A DNA stretch of 64,000 bases from a virus: positions 1 through 64,000 of IMG/VR virus record IMGVR_UViG_3300030419_003599. The stretch is one strand, 5' to 3'. Positions 13,975 to 21,966 of the stretch are shown here, piece by piece. Positions within the stretch are counted from its first letter, which is position 1. Each line of letters opens with the position of its first letter. The position numbers and the translations under genes were made by a program. The notes under the pieces are model-generated. The model had not been told where the DNA came from. It did no database searches and saw only the letters and a program-made list of their open reading frames with translations.

Positions 13975-15830
13975 TGCCTAGCGGGACAGGAGGAATGGGG
14001 CGCGGGTCTGATACCCGAATGTATAGTCCTCGTTCAGAATCTACCCGAATGTTTGGTTATGAAGAGGATGATATTGGTCATGCTCATGGTTATGGTGACC
14101 CCGAACTTGCGGCGGAAAGCAGAGAAAAGAAGAAGCGAGAAAAAGAAGAAACCAAACAACGGCAAAAAATACATCATATCAAAATTAGACATAAAGATAT
14201 TCTTGATGAATTACCCCCTAGTATGGGTGAAGTTTCACAAGAAGGTGATAATGAACTTGCACCTAAAGATGAAGAGCAAGGCGAATTATCTGCTTTGACA
14301 GGTACTTCCGGTTCTCGCGGGGCCATGTTGGACCAAGCCATTGGTGCCAAAACTGGTACAGGTTCGGCGCTTGGTGGTACTCCGCCATTACTCGGTCCAA
14401 TGGGTGTGTATCATTCTGAGCCGATGGAGAACGCTTGGTCTGAGTTGTTGAAAAACAAGAAAGAACCTTTTACTCATTATGGCACCGATGGGCGTCCATT
14501 CAGACCAATAGCCACCCTTTTACAAGGTGATGTAGAGCCGGGTCAAGCGGGCTATATAGCAAACCGAGGTGATGAGACAGGGATACGGATACCCCATATT
14601 CCAGCAAAAGAACGCGCTGATTTTGATGACGAAGTTGAAGCGCACAGACAAGAAATGTATAGACAGGGGTTAGTAGATGACGATGAGGAGTTTGCTCTTT
14701 TGAACTCTTTAATAGACCAATTTTATGGTGCAGATAAGTCTCAATACCCAATAGAAGATGATTATGAAGTGCAGGTAGAACCTGTACTTGAAGATAGAAG
14801 TGAAACTGCTCAAATTGGCTCACCGATGGATTATACTCCCGATGAAATCTATGAGATGTTTAGAAACGGCGAGCCAATGGAGGTGGCTTGGTCTGAGTTG
14901 ATGAAATCTAAAAAAGATAAGGGCGAAGCGCCAATGGCTGCTGGCGAAATTGGTTCAGCGGGAACTACCACTCAACGCCGAAAAGAACATGCCAAAAAAT
15001 GGGCTCAACCTAAGTTCAAGGTCGCTCCCGGAGGGCGCAGACCTACTACAGCGACTTCCCGCCGAGCAAAAGCCCGTAGCCGAACTTTAGCACCTCGTCA
15101 TCGTGTTCATAATATCAAAGGCGGGCTAATGCAAAGTCCTTTGGCTGTGCATATGTCTCACCTTGGTGTCCAAACTAAACAACCTCTACGGCAATTCCCT
15201 GAAAAGTATAGGCAATATTACGGTCAGCAACTAAGGCGCCGTTTAACTGGTGATATTGCACAAACTGTAGCACCTCACGGGTTATTTGGTGAGCGCACTC
15301 AGAATCCCGGCCCTACTGGAGGAGGTCGTCTTCCGGGTCAATTGCCGGGACAAGCCGCTGCTGCTGGTATGCCATCTTTGCGTAGATTGGCTAGACCAAG
15401 AGTGCCCCGTTTGCGAAAACCTACTGGCTTTAGCCCTATGACTCCGCCTACTATCCCAACTGCCCCACCTCTCCCACAACCAGCCCAAGTAGGGTTGCCT
15501 TCTTCTAATATCCAAATGTCAGGAAAAGTAGGAGTAGGGTCCCCTCTCAAAAAGAATATTGATATTTTACGCCCCGGGACTTTTGCTTTCATGCATAGTC
15601 GGGAGATTGCTAAACTTTTGAGAGAATTGAAAGAGAAGTTAGAGCGGCATGGAAGGATGCGTAAAGGCAAGGGCACTGCTGATACTAGTGGTGCAGGAGA
15701 CGATAAACCCGATGCTCCAGCAAATGGGCCAAAGCAAACCAGCAAACTTGAAGGAGGAACCGAATCTAGTCCTGATGACGATGCAAGAAATTGGGGTATG
15801 GACCCTTCTGCTATTATAGGGAGTCATTGA
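13974..15830 (+). CDS. Tagged low-complexity protein (618 aa)
   Basis: The N-terminus is Gly/Ser/Arg-rich, then Lys/Glu-rich (KKKREKEETKQRQK). Two tag copies of the longer form, SEPMENAWSELLK (residues 148-160) and GEPMEVAWSELMK (299-311), bracket an acidic segment of about 140 residues. After the second tag comes a basic, Arg/Pro-rich region (RRPTTATSRRAKARSRTLAP) likely to bind nucleic acid, then a Pro-rich linker and a helical end. No catalytic motif is visible. The tags, basic charge and position before the terminase make an internal head or scaffold protein plausible; inference only. Confidence 0.65.
   Translation: MPSGTGGMGRGSDTRMYSPRSESTRMFGYEEDDIGHAHGYGDPELAAESREKKKREKEETKQRQKIHHIKIRHKDILDELPPSMGEVSQEGDNELAPKDEEQGELSALTGTSGSRGAMLDQAIGAKTGTGSALGGTPPLLGPMGVYHSEPMENAWSELLKNKKEPFTHYGTDGRPFRPIATLLQGDVEPGQAGYIANRGDETGIRIPHIPAKERADFDDEVEAHRQEMYRQGLVDDDEEFALLNSLIDQFYGADKSQYPIEDDYEVQVEPVLEDRSETAQIGSPMDYTPDEIYEMFRNGEPMEVAWSELMKSKKDKGEAPMAAGEIGSAGTTTQRRKEHAKKWAQPKFKVAPGGRRPTTATSRRAKARSRTLAPRHRVHNIKGGLMQSPLAVHMSHLGVQTKQPLRQFPEKYRQYYGQQLRRRLTGDIAQTVAPHGLFGERTQNPGPTGGGRLPGQLPGQAAAAGMPSLRRLARPRVPRLRKPTGFSPMTPPTIPTAPPLPQPAQVGLPSSNIQMSGKVGVGSPLKKNIDILRPGTFAFMHSREIAKLLRELKEKLERHGRMRKGKGTADTSGAGDDKPDAPANGPKQTSKLEGGTESSPDDDARNWGMDPSAIIGSH
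14415..14453 (+). repeat. EPM tag, AWSELLK form (SEPMENAWSELLK)
   Basis: Thirteen-residue tag with one extra residue between A-W and L-L-K, preceded by YH and followed by a Lys-rich stretch. Confidence 0.8.
14868..14906 (+). repeat. EPM tag, AWSELMK form (GEPMEVAWSELMK)
   Basis: Second tag of the same protein, 151 residues after the first, also followed by a Lys-rich stretch. Confidence 0.8.
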
Positions 15831-15831
15831 A

Positions 15832-17931
15832 ATGAGCCAAATCATTGTCCTTAACCCTACAGAGACTTTACTCAAGTCATTTTTCGCTAATGTAGTTGAG
15901 CCTTCAATTATTCTCAAAGGCGATGGTGTCCTTTACATGGGACCCGAGGGTAACAAAATGATGGGTTTCCCTCCCCAACATATGTTCAATATGGACCCAA
16001 ATCAACCAGACCACCCTATGTGGTCATGGAATCCTCATACTGGAGAACCTACCGAAGGTGGTATGCATCCGATTGATGGAGTAGTAGCCCATTTGCAGCA
16101 GTATCTTGATAAAATGGGTATTAGGGCAGATGCTCGTTCCATAGTTCAAGATTCAATTGACGCCTTTAATCGTAAGCATATGTCTGATAATCATCATTTA
16201 CCGGCATTTGATTCCCCTGAATGGCGTAAGTTAGTTATCGGCCCTCATCCTACTAATGTGCCGGGTCATGAAATAGCAACTCGCGGTCATGACGGTAAGT
16301 TATTTACTCATTATGGTAATCGTGGCGGCTCAATTGGTTTATTCCCTGAGAGCGGAGCAGTCCCATTTTTCAGCGAACTTAATGATATTCTCACAGATAT
16401 GGGTTTGCATCAAGCAGAGGGAGAATTGGAGTTCGCTAAATATCCCAATATATCAGCCCAGCATTTGTCCCCTAATGTTTATCGTACTAAAGCGAATGAA
16501 TTAGCGGCGCACGGTTTAGTGCCGGGGCATATTCTTGAACAACACGCCCCAGAAGGAATGATGTTTGATGGAGCGCATGGGGCGCGACATACTTGGGAAG
16601 TGATGCATCATTTACCAGCGGCTATGTTCATGGGTACAGGTTATGCGCCTAGAGCCAATAGTGCAACAGTGCGTGAAGCAGAAGGTAATATCGCCGCCGC
16701 TCTTCAAAATATAGACCCTAAACAAATACCAAATCATCCAATTACTCTCCATGATGGGACTAAAACTACCTTCGCCGAGGCTATATCTAATCCTGCTACT
16801 CGCAGTACTTTAATTCAAGATATGGCGCGCAGTCCTGCTTTACAATTCATGTTTGCTGGAGCGGGAAGCCCTGCCACACGAACTAAGACCCGCACAATTA
16901 TGGGGCCTCTTCTTGATGTAGAGGGTTTTGATGTTCACCGTGGTCATACTGATACTGGTACTAGAAAAAGAGGACGCAGCCCTCATTCTTATGCTGTAAA
17001 TGTCGCTGCCGCTGCCGCCGCTCATGGTCCATGGGAAGCAGACCCTACTCGTTCAGCAATGGCTGATAATTCGCATGGTTTACCTGAAGGTGTAGACCAC
17101 AATGAAATCGGCAGGCGTAGAGAAATTATTGAAGGCATGGGAGACATGATGGCTAGAGCCCATGGGCATACTGAACGATGGACTCCAGATTGGGATAATC
17201 TCCCCACTGATATGCCCGCATCTCGCGCAATTGGTAATTTAGGTCAAGTAATGCATCAAGAAGTGCCTGAACATTTCATTAATCGTTTCTATACAGACAT
17301 GAATGCCGCTCCTACAAGAGATATACCTATCCCGGGCATGGGTGCTGGTCCAACTGCTCAAAGAGAGCAAACCCCGCCTGAACCTTCTATACCTGAAGTT
17401 AGAACTCAACCAGCAGCACCTGCCGCTCCTGCCGCTCAACCAATAGCCCCCCGAATTGAGCCCCGGGGACTTACTCCTGAATTACAAGCCGCTCGTAGGC
17501 AGATAGGGGCGGCCCAAGGAGTAGAAGGGGTGAGGCAAACGGCTAGAGAAATGGGAATGCCACCGCTTCCTGAAAACCCGGCGCATGTGAGCCGCTTCCA
17601 GCATTCTTTCGGTGACCCACACCAAACTCTTCTTGACCAATGGATGCGCTCTAATGATTCTGTAGAAATGTTAGACCGCATTGAAAAGGCAATGGAAGAA
17701 CTACAACTCAAAGATGCCCAAAGAGATGTAGCAGTTTTGAAACACCTTCCTAATCGCCAAAATCTCAATATCAATATTGAAGGCGATGTTGCTTTAATGG
17801 CCAATAAATTGGGGCTCACTAAGCACGATATACGAAGTCTTGCCATTTCCAAAGGAGATTGGCACCGTGTGGCTGAAGTATTTGATGTCCCGGCGCCTGT
17901 TGTAGGGGCAGTAAAGGTGGTGTTCTCATGA
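15832..17931 (+). CDS. Large His/Met/Pro-rich protein of unknown function (699 aa)
   Basis: GGAG eight bases upstream supports ATG 15832. No known domain is recognised. It is rich in His, Met and Pro in the first 400 residues (for example HTWEVMHHLPAAMFMGTGY). An Ala/Pro linker (PAAPAAPAAQPIAP) precedes a helical C-terminal part (LDRIEKAMEELQLKDAQRD). A segment with HTGEPTEGGMHPIDGVVAHL loosely recalls the tag but is not counted. Composition resembles the N-terminal part of the 1,863-residue protein at 24969. It overlaps the next, double-tagged gene by 4 bases. A head-associated role is likely from position; details unknown. Confidence 0.6.
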   Translation: MSQIIVLNPTETLLKSFFANVVEPSIILKGDGVLYMGPEGNKMMGFPPQHMFNMDPNQPDHPMWSWNPHTGEPTEGGMHPIDGVVAHLQQYLDKMGIRADARSIVQDSIDAFNRKHMSDNHHLPAFDSPEWRKLVIGPHPTNVPGHEIATRGHDGKLFTHYGNRGGSIGLFPESGAVPFFSELNDILTDMGLHQAEGELEFAKYPNISAQHLSPNVYRTKANELAAHGLVPGHILEQHAPEGMMFDGAHGARHTWEVMHHLPAAMFMGTGYAPRANSATVREAEGNIAAALQNIDPKQIPNHPITLHDGTKTTFAEAISNPATRSTLIQDMARSPALQFMFAGAGSPATRTKTRTIMGPLLDVEGFDVHRGHTDTGTRKRGRSPHSYAVNVAAAAAAHGPWEADPTRSAMADNSHGLPEGVDHNEIGRRREIIEGMGDMMARAHGHTERWTPDWDNLPTDMPASRAIGNLGQVMHQEVPEHFINRFYTDMNAAPTRDIPIPGMGAGPTAQREQTPPEPSIPEVRTQPAAPAAPAAQPIAPRIEPRGLTPELQAARRQIGAAQGVEGVRQTAREMGMPPLPENPAHVSRFQHSFGDPHQTLLDQWMRSNDSVEMLDRIEKAMEELQLKDAQRDVAVLKHLPNRQNLNINIEGDVALMANKLGLTKHDIRSLAISKGDWHRVAEVFDVPAPVVGAVKVVFS

Positions 17932-17963
17932 AGCCAATAGATTCTGCTTGGGCGATTCTTAAG
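17928..17963 (+). repeat. N-terminal tag variant (MKPIDSAWAILK)
   Basis: Twelve residues from the start Met, aligned with MSPLDAAWTILK of the gene at 10069. Confidence 0.65.
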
Positions 17964-18815
17964 AATCCGGCTTTAGAAACAATGACACCTGCCGCTGTAG
18001 ATGCCGCAGGACCCGGTTTTTTCCTTGGACCACAAGGAATACAAGGGCAGAGTGGTCCTTTTATGTTCAATATGGGGGGTAGAGGGGCTAATCGCCCTAG
18101 TACAGCCAGACTCCTTCATGGTTTAGCCACAGGTCAAGCACCAAGAGGGACTAAGCGCGCACTTGCAGGAAGAGCGGCTGGGACTGGTTTAGGTCTGGTC
18201 AATGCTTTATTGGCTGCAGAAAGAGCACAGCGTGGTGGAGATATTGAAAGTGCTCTTGGTGCCGCTTATGCTGGCTATCAAGTACCTAAACAAAGTATTA
18301 CTGGTGCCGCAGAAGGGGAATGGAGCCATAAACCAATGTTGGATGCCCATGGGCGACCTATGCGAAAACCCAGATTAGATGAAGAAGGTAATCCAATATT
18401 AGACAAAACAGGGCGACCTATAATGGACCCAATGTTAGAGGAAGAACAAACACCCGGTGGCGCAATCGGAGGTCAGATGGAGGCCGCTCAACTTGGTCGT
18501 TCTTTTTACGATAATATAGTACAAGAAGAAGACCCTATTAATTTCCCTAGCGCTGCATCCGAATATGGCAACCTTCCTCCCCCTAAAGAAACATCTCTAC
18601 AAGCAGGGGTCCCAAATACAGCACCTACACTTGGTCAACTAAGAGCCTCAGCGACAGACACAATGCCACAAGGAGACCCTAATAGAATAACAAGTTGGAC
18701 AGGTACAGCAGTAGACCCAGCAGCGGACGCAACGCAGAATGTGGGGTTAGATGTATTCACAAACAGTGAACCGATGGACTTGGCTTTCCGTATGTTAAAG
18801 GGGGCTATGAGATGA
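17928..18815 (+). CDS. Double-tagged protein immediately before TerL (295 aa)
   Basis: Begins MKPIDSAWAILK (N-terminal tag form) and ends SEPMDLAFRMLK plus GAMR, so it has a tag at each end. Between them are Gly/Ala/Pro-rich segments and a repeated pattern (AHGRPMRKP, then TGRPIMDP). Its ATG overlaps the preceding stop (ATGA) and its stop overlaps the TerL ATG. No enzymatic motif is seen. A tag at both termini would suit a bridging or scaffold protein that contacts the same partner twice, or a carrier; inference. Confidence 0.65.
   Translation: MKPIDSAWAILKNPALETMTPAAVDAAGPGFFLGPQGIQGQSGPFMFNMGGRGANRPSTARLLHGLATGQAPRGTKRALAGRAAGTGLGLVNALLAAERAQRGGDIESALGAAYAGYQVPKQSITGAAEGEWSHKPMLDAHGRPMRKPRLDEEGNPILDKTGRPIMDPMLEEEQTPGGAIGGQMEAAQLGRSFYDNIVQEEDPINFPSAASEYGNLPPPKETSLQAGVPNTAPTLGQLRASATDTMPQGDPNRITSWTGTAVDPAADATQNVGLDVFTNSEPMDLAFRMLKGAMR
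18765..18800 (+). repeat. C-terminal EPM tag (SEPMDLAFRMLK)
   Basis: Tag five codons from the stop of the double-tagged protein. Confidence 0.85.
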
Positions 18816-20278
18816 GTGATGTTGAGAAACTCATTGAAGAAATGGACCGAGAAATGGCGGCCAAATCATTTGAGTTCTTTTTTACTGATATACTCGGGTA
18901 TGATTTCAATGACCATCACCGCGAGTGGGTAGATTGTTTGGACAATCACCGCTACTATGTAGTTAAAGCGGCTCGTGACCACGGTAAAAGCACTTTATTC
19001 ATGTCTTATGCTCTATGGATAGCGGCATTTAATCCCGGTACTCACATTATGATATTCAGTCACTCTCTTGAGCAGACTCTTGAGCATATGCGTATGATTC
19101 GTAGCCATATTGACGCTGAACCCATCCTACAATACCTCAAGCCACAAGGTATGCCATGGGCTAAATCCTACATGGAGTTCACAAACGGCAGCCGTTTGAT
19201 GGCTAAGTCGGTCGGCGGGGCAACTCGTGGTTTCCACCCTGATGTTGTAGTATGCGATGATATTCTTTGGGGTTCAACTGCTGGAGAGTTGGCTAGAACC
19301 GCTGATTGGTTTTATTCAGTTCTACTCCCTGTTCTTCACCACACTGGCCGTCTTATGATGGTAGGGACTCCATTTTCATATAATGACCTTTACACTGAAT
19401 TAGAATCCAAAGATGCTTTTGAAGTTGGAACTTTTCCTGCTATGGATTCTGATGGTATAGCATTATGGCCTAACCGTTGGGATGAAGAAGCACTAATGCA
19501 AAGGCGTATGTCAATGCCTGCTATCCAATTCGCCCGTGAGTATCTCTGTGAGCCTATTCACGATGTAGCAAGTATGTTTCCAATGGATATTTTGGAACAG
19601 GCGCGTGATGAAAATCTACGATTACTTGACCGGGCCGAAAGTGAATATGATGAAGAAGGTGAAAATATCGGCGTTTTTGGGCAACACTTTGTCGGTTGGG
19701 ACCCTGCTATTGCTTCTGATAAAAATGCAGACTATACAGCCATAGTAACAATGCGGACATTAGATGACGGCATTAAACAAGTAGTCCATGCCATCCACGA
19801 AAAGGGTTTGAACTCCGAAGCACAGAAACGCCATATCATTTTACTCAATAGTCGTTTCCAACCTGACCTTATTGAATTAGAAGGCAATAATTTTCAAAGA
19901 ATGTTTGAGACCGAATTGAGAGGTATGGATATACCAATTCGTACTTTTATGACAACTAGAGCACGAAAAGAGAGTTTATTCATGTCTCTTCTTCTCGCTT
20001 TTGAGCAGGGGCAAATTAGAACACCTTATGGGGATGAGAAGAGCAAAATATTTACTCATAAATTAGAGACTGAATTGAATAGATTTGGTATGACTAAACA
20101 AGGTAAGTTAGAGAGCGTGGGTGTGCATGACGACCTTGCTATGGGGCTTGCGTTAGCCAATTGGGCTACTAAAGAGTTCAAGGGCTCTGTTGTGATGTTA
20201 GATGATTTTCTTCCCGGGTTTGGGGAATGGGTCCAAGAAGAATTAGGTGGAGGAAGCCACCCATGGTATGTGATGTAA
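18812..20278 (+). CDS. terL: Terminase large subunit (DNA-packaging ATPase/nuclease)
   Basis: Packages DNA into the prohead through the portal and cuts it. Walker A ARDHGKST (residues 54-61), Walker B VVVCDD (145-150) and a coupling motif MMVGTPFSYND (about 182-192) mark the ATPase. The RNase H-like nuclease shows GWDPAIASDKNADYTAIV (about 294-311), an acidic ELEGNN segment, and VHDDLAMG near the C-terminus (about 437). Length 488 is normal. ATG overlaps the previous stop. All key residues are present, so it should be active. Flanked by the double-tagged protein and a tagged zinc protein. Confidence 0.95.
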   Translation: MSDVEKLIEEMDREMAAKSFEFFFTDILGYDFNDHHREWVDCLDNHRYYVVKAARDHGKSTLFMSYALWIAAFNPGTHIMIFSHSLEQTLEHMRMIRSHIDAEPILQYLKPQGMPWAKSYMEFTNGSRLMAKSVGGATRGFHPDVVVCDDILWGSTAGELARTADWFYSVLLPVLHHTGRLMMVGTPFSYNDLYTELESKDAFEVGTFPAMDSDGIALWPNRWDEEALMQRRMSMPAIQFAREYLCEPIHDVASMFPMDILEQARDENLRLLDRAESEYDEEGENIGVFGQHFVGWDPAIASDKNADYTAIVTMRTLDDGIKQVVHAIHEKGLNSEAQKRHIILLNSRFQPDLIELEGNNFQRMFETELRGMDIPIRTFMTTRARKESLFMSLLLAFEQGQIRTPYGDEKSKIFTHKLETELNRFGMTKQGKLESVGVHDDLAMGLALANWATKEFKGSVVMLDDFLPGFGEWVQEELGGGSHPWYVM

Positions 20279-20279
20279 G

Positions 20280-20600
20280 ATGACTGATGCCTTAACTTGC
20301 CATTATTGCGGCCAGCGATTTAACCACCCAATGCAGCGTTTGATTCACGAAGAGCGAATGCATGAGGGCGGAGGAGGCTCCGAGAAAGACGCTATGTTCC
20401 AGACAGGTGAGCCTATGAATCTCGCTTGGCGTTTATTGAAAGAAAAAGAAGATGCCCCTAATTATCGTTGCCCGGCTGATGACCCGAAACAAAGTTGCGG
20501 GACTTGTAAGCATTGGGTCAAAAAAAGTGATGAAATAGGCACTTGTTCCCTCTTTAATTTCCAGTGCAATGCCAAATGCACTTGCGATGCTTGGAGTTGA
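20280..20600 (+). CDS. C2H2 zinc finger, EPM tag and Cys cluster in one small protein (106 aa)
   Basis: Starts one base after the TerL stop. Residues 7-28 form a classical C2H2 finger (C7, C10, H23, H28). The tag GEPMNLAWRLLK is at 43-54. The C-terminus holds seven Cys in the order C-x8-C-x2-C, then TCSLFNFQCNAKCTCDAW, a pattern seen in small zinc or iron-sulfur proteins of tailed viruses. The finger and the Cys cluster may contact DNA or the packaging motor, with the tag as the link to a common partner. Function inferred from layout only. Confidence 0.75.
   Translation: MTDALTCHYCGQRFNHPMQRLIHEERMHEGGGGSEKDAMFQTGEPMNLAWRLLKEKEDAPNYRCPADDPKQSCGTCKHWVKKSDEIGTCSLFNFQCNAKCTCDAWS
20406..20441 (+). 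repeat. EPM tag between two metal-binding modules (GEPMNLAWRLLK)
   Basis: Tag with Asn at the usual Asp/Glu position, between the C2H2 finger and the Cys cluster. Confidence 0.9.
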
Positions 20601-20604
20601 TATC

Positions 20605-21966
20605 ATGTGGGGTTCGGGTTTAGTTGGCGACAATTATGATAGCGATTTAGATATTGAAGAAATACAAAGCCCTCTCGTGAGGGCAATTACTAAAGAGTTG
20701 TCACAGCACCCTCATTTCAAGGATAAACCGAAGGGGCTGGTTAGTATAGTCATCAATCTCCAAGGAAAAGAAAAAACAGAGGAGAAAGAGGAAGATATGT
20801 CTAAGAAATCTTACCCAGTATTCGCTGAAAATGGAGATGGTTGGTTTGAAGAAAATATTGGTAAGAGTGCTGATAATATTGTGAAAGACTTACGCAGAGC
20901 CCGCCGACATCATAAAGATTTCAAGAATGATATAGATGATATCATCCGTAGCGTTCAGACCCTAAAAGCCGCAGAAGTAGAAAATACTCTCCAGATGTTC
21001 CCATGGATGGATGGTCGTAGTGATACAATGCGTGAATTAGGTTTATCTGACCGCGATTTGAAAGCACTGCGTAGATTTGGTTCTGCTCGCTCTACTTCAT
21101 TAACTCGTGCTTGCGAACAGTGGGATAATGCAACTGGCGTAATTAAAACACTTGAATCAATAGAAGAAGCGTGGGATAGTGACCAAAAGAATGAATGGGC
21201 TAAGGCAATGAAACTTCGTAAAGATGCTCGTAAATCATGGAGAAGCACTTTACACCAAACTGATACTCTCAATAAATACGAAAAAGAATGGTTGAATATG
21301 GCTGTTGAAGAACTTGAACTTCGTGGCCCCATGAAAGCCCAAGATATGGTAGGCAATATGTTTGACAGAGGGCTTGACCAAAATCACAGAAAAGGTCTTT
21401 CAAGTCGCAAACTTGGCGGACTTCTGAATACATATGGGGAAGAAGTCAACATCATGAAGGGAGCAAGAAGAGGTGAATATGTCCTTCTTAAACAAAATGC
21501 TTTAGTCATCAAAGAATCTCAAGTGTGGCCTTATGCAGCAGGATTCCTTGATGCAGACGGCTATATTACAATCACAAAGAGAGGGGAGCCTCGTGCAGGA
21601 TTCATCGCTACAGGCGAGCGCGGGCGTGTGCATTGTGAGCAATTGCATAAAACTCTAGGTTGTGGAGTATTACAACTTGACCAGAAAGTGTATAAAGACG
21701 GGCAAAGAAGTCAGCACCGCCTCCAGTTTTATTCTAAAGATGATGTAAGGAAATTACTCAATGGTATCTCTCCTCATCTTCAAATGAAAAACTTACAAGC
21801 CAAAGCAGTATTAGAGTTCCTTGACGCAGATTCTGAAAGAAAAAGTCAATTACAAAGAGTAGTCCAATACCAAAATTGGTGTGATACAGCGAAAGGTAAA
21901 GAACTCCTCAATGAGTGGGGCATTAACGCAGAGACTATAGGTAAGTGGAGTGAGGCGATTAACTAA
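20605..21966 (+). CDS. Protein with helical/winged-helix-like region and LAGLIDADG endonuclease-like domain (453 aa)
   Basis: ATG 20605 is preferred over ATG 20569, which would overlap the zinc gene by 32 bases; GGAG lies 10 bases upstream. Residues 1-210 are helical and charged. About 230-300 resemble a winged helix (KAQDMVGNMFDRGLDQNHRK, then SSRKLGGLLNTYG). From about 305 a LAGLIDADG-type homing endonuclease domain follows, with AAGFLDADGYITI at its core; the Asp is kept. Only one motif copy is visible, so it would act as a dimer or be domesticated. No intein splice junctions are seen in TerL or portal around it. Confidence 0.7.
   Translation: MWGSGLVGDNYDSDLDIEEIQSPLVRAITKELSQHPHFKDKPKGLVSIVINLQGKEKTEEKEEDMSKKSYPVFAENGDGWFEENIGKSADNIVKDLRRARRHHKDFKNDIDDIIRSVQTLKAAEVENTLQMFPWMDGRSDTMRELGLSDRDLKALRRFGSARSTSLTRACEQWDNATGVIKTLESIEEAWDSDQKNEWAKAMKLRKDARKSWRSTLHQTDTLNKYEKEWLNMAVEELELRGPMKAQDMVGNMFDRGLDQNHRKGLSSRKLGGLLNTYGEEVNIMKGARRGEYVLLKQNALVIKESQVWPYAAGFLDADGYITITKRGEPRAGFIATGERGRVHCEQLHKTLGCGVLQLDQKVYKDGQRSQHRLQFYSKDDVRKLLNGISPHLQMKNLQAKAVLEFLDADSERKSQLQRVVQYQNWCDTAKGKELLNEWGINAETIGKWSEAIN

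Noticed and set aside
34-20441. EPM tag as a prohead-protease cleavage site
   Set aside because: Some head proteases cut after Glu, and every strong tag has [GS]-E before P. Cutting before Pro is disfavoured, and conservation extends over the whole helix (to LLK), including copies at the very N- or C-terminus where cutting would have no purpose. A docking or sorting tag fits better, though processing is not excluded.
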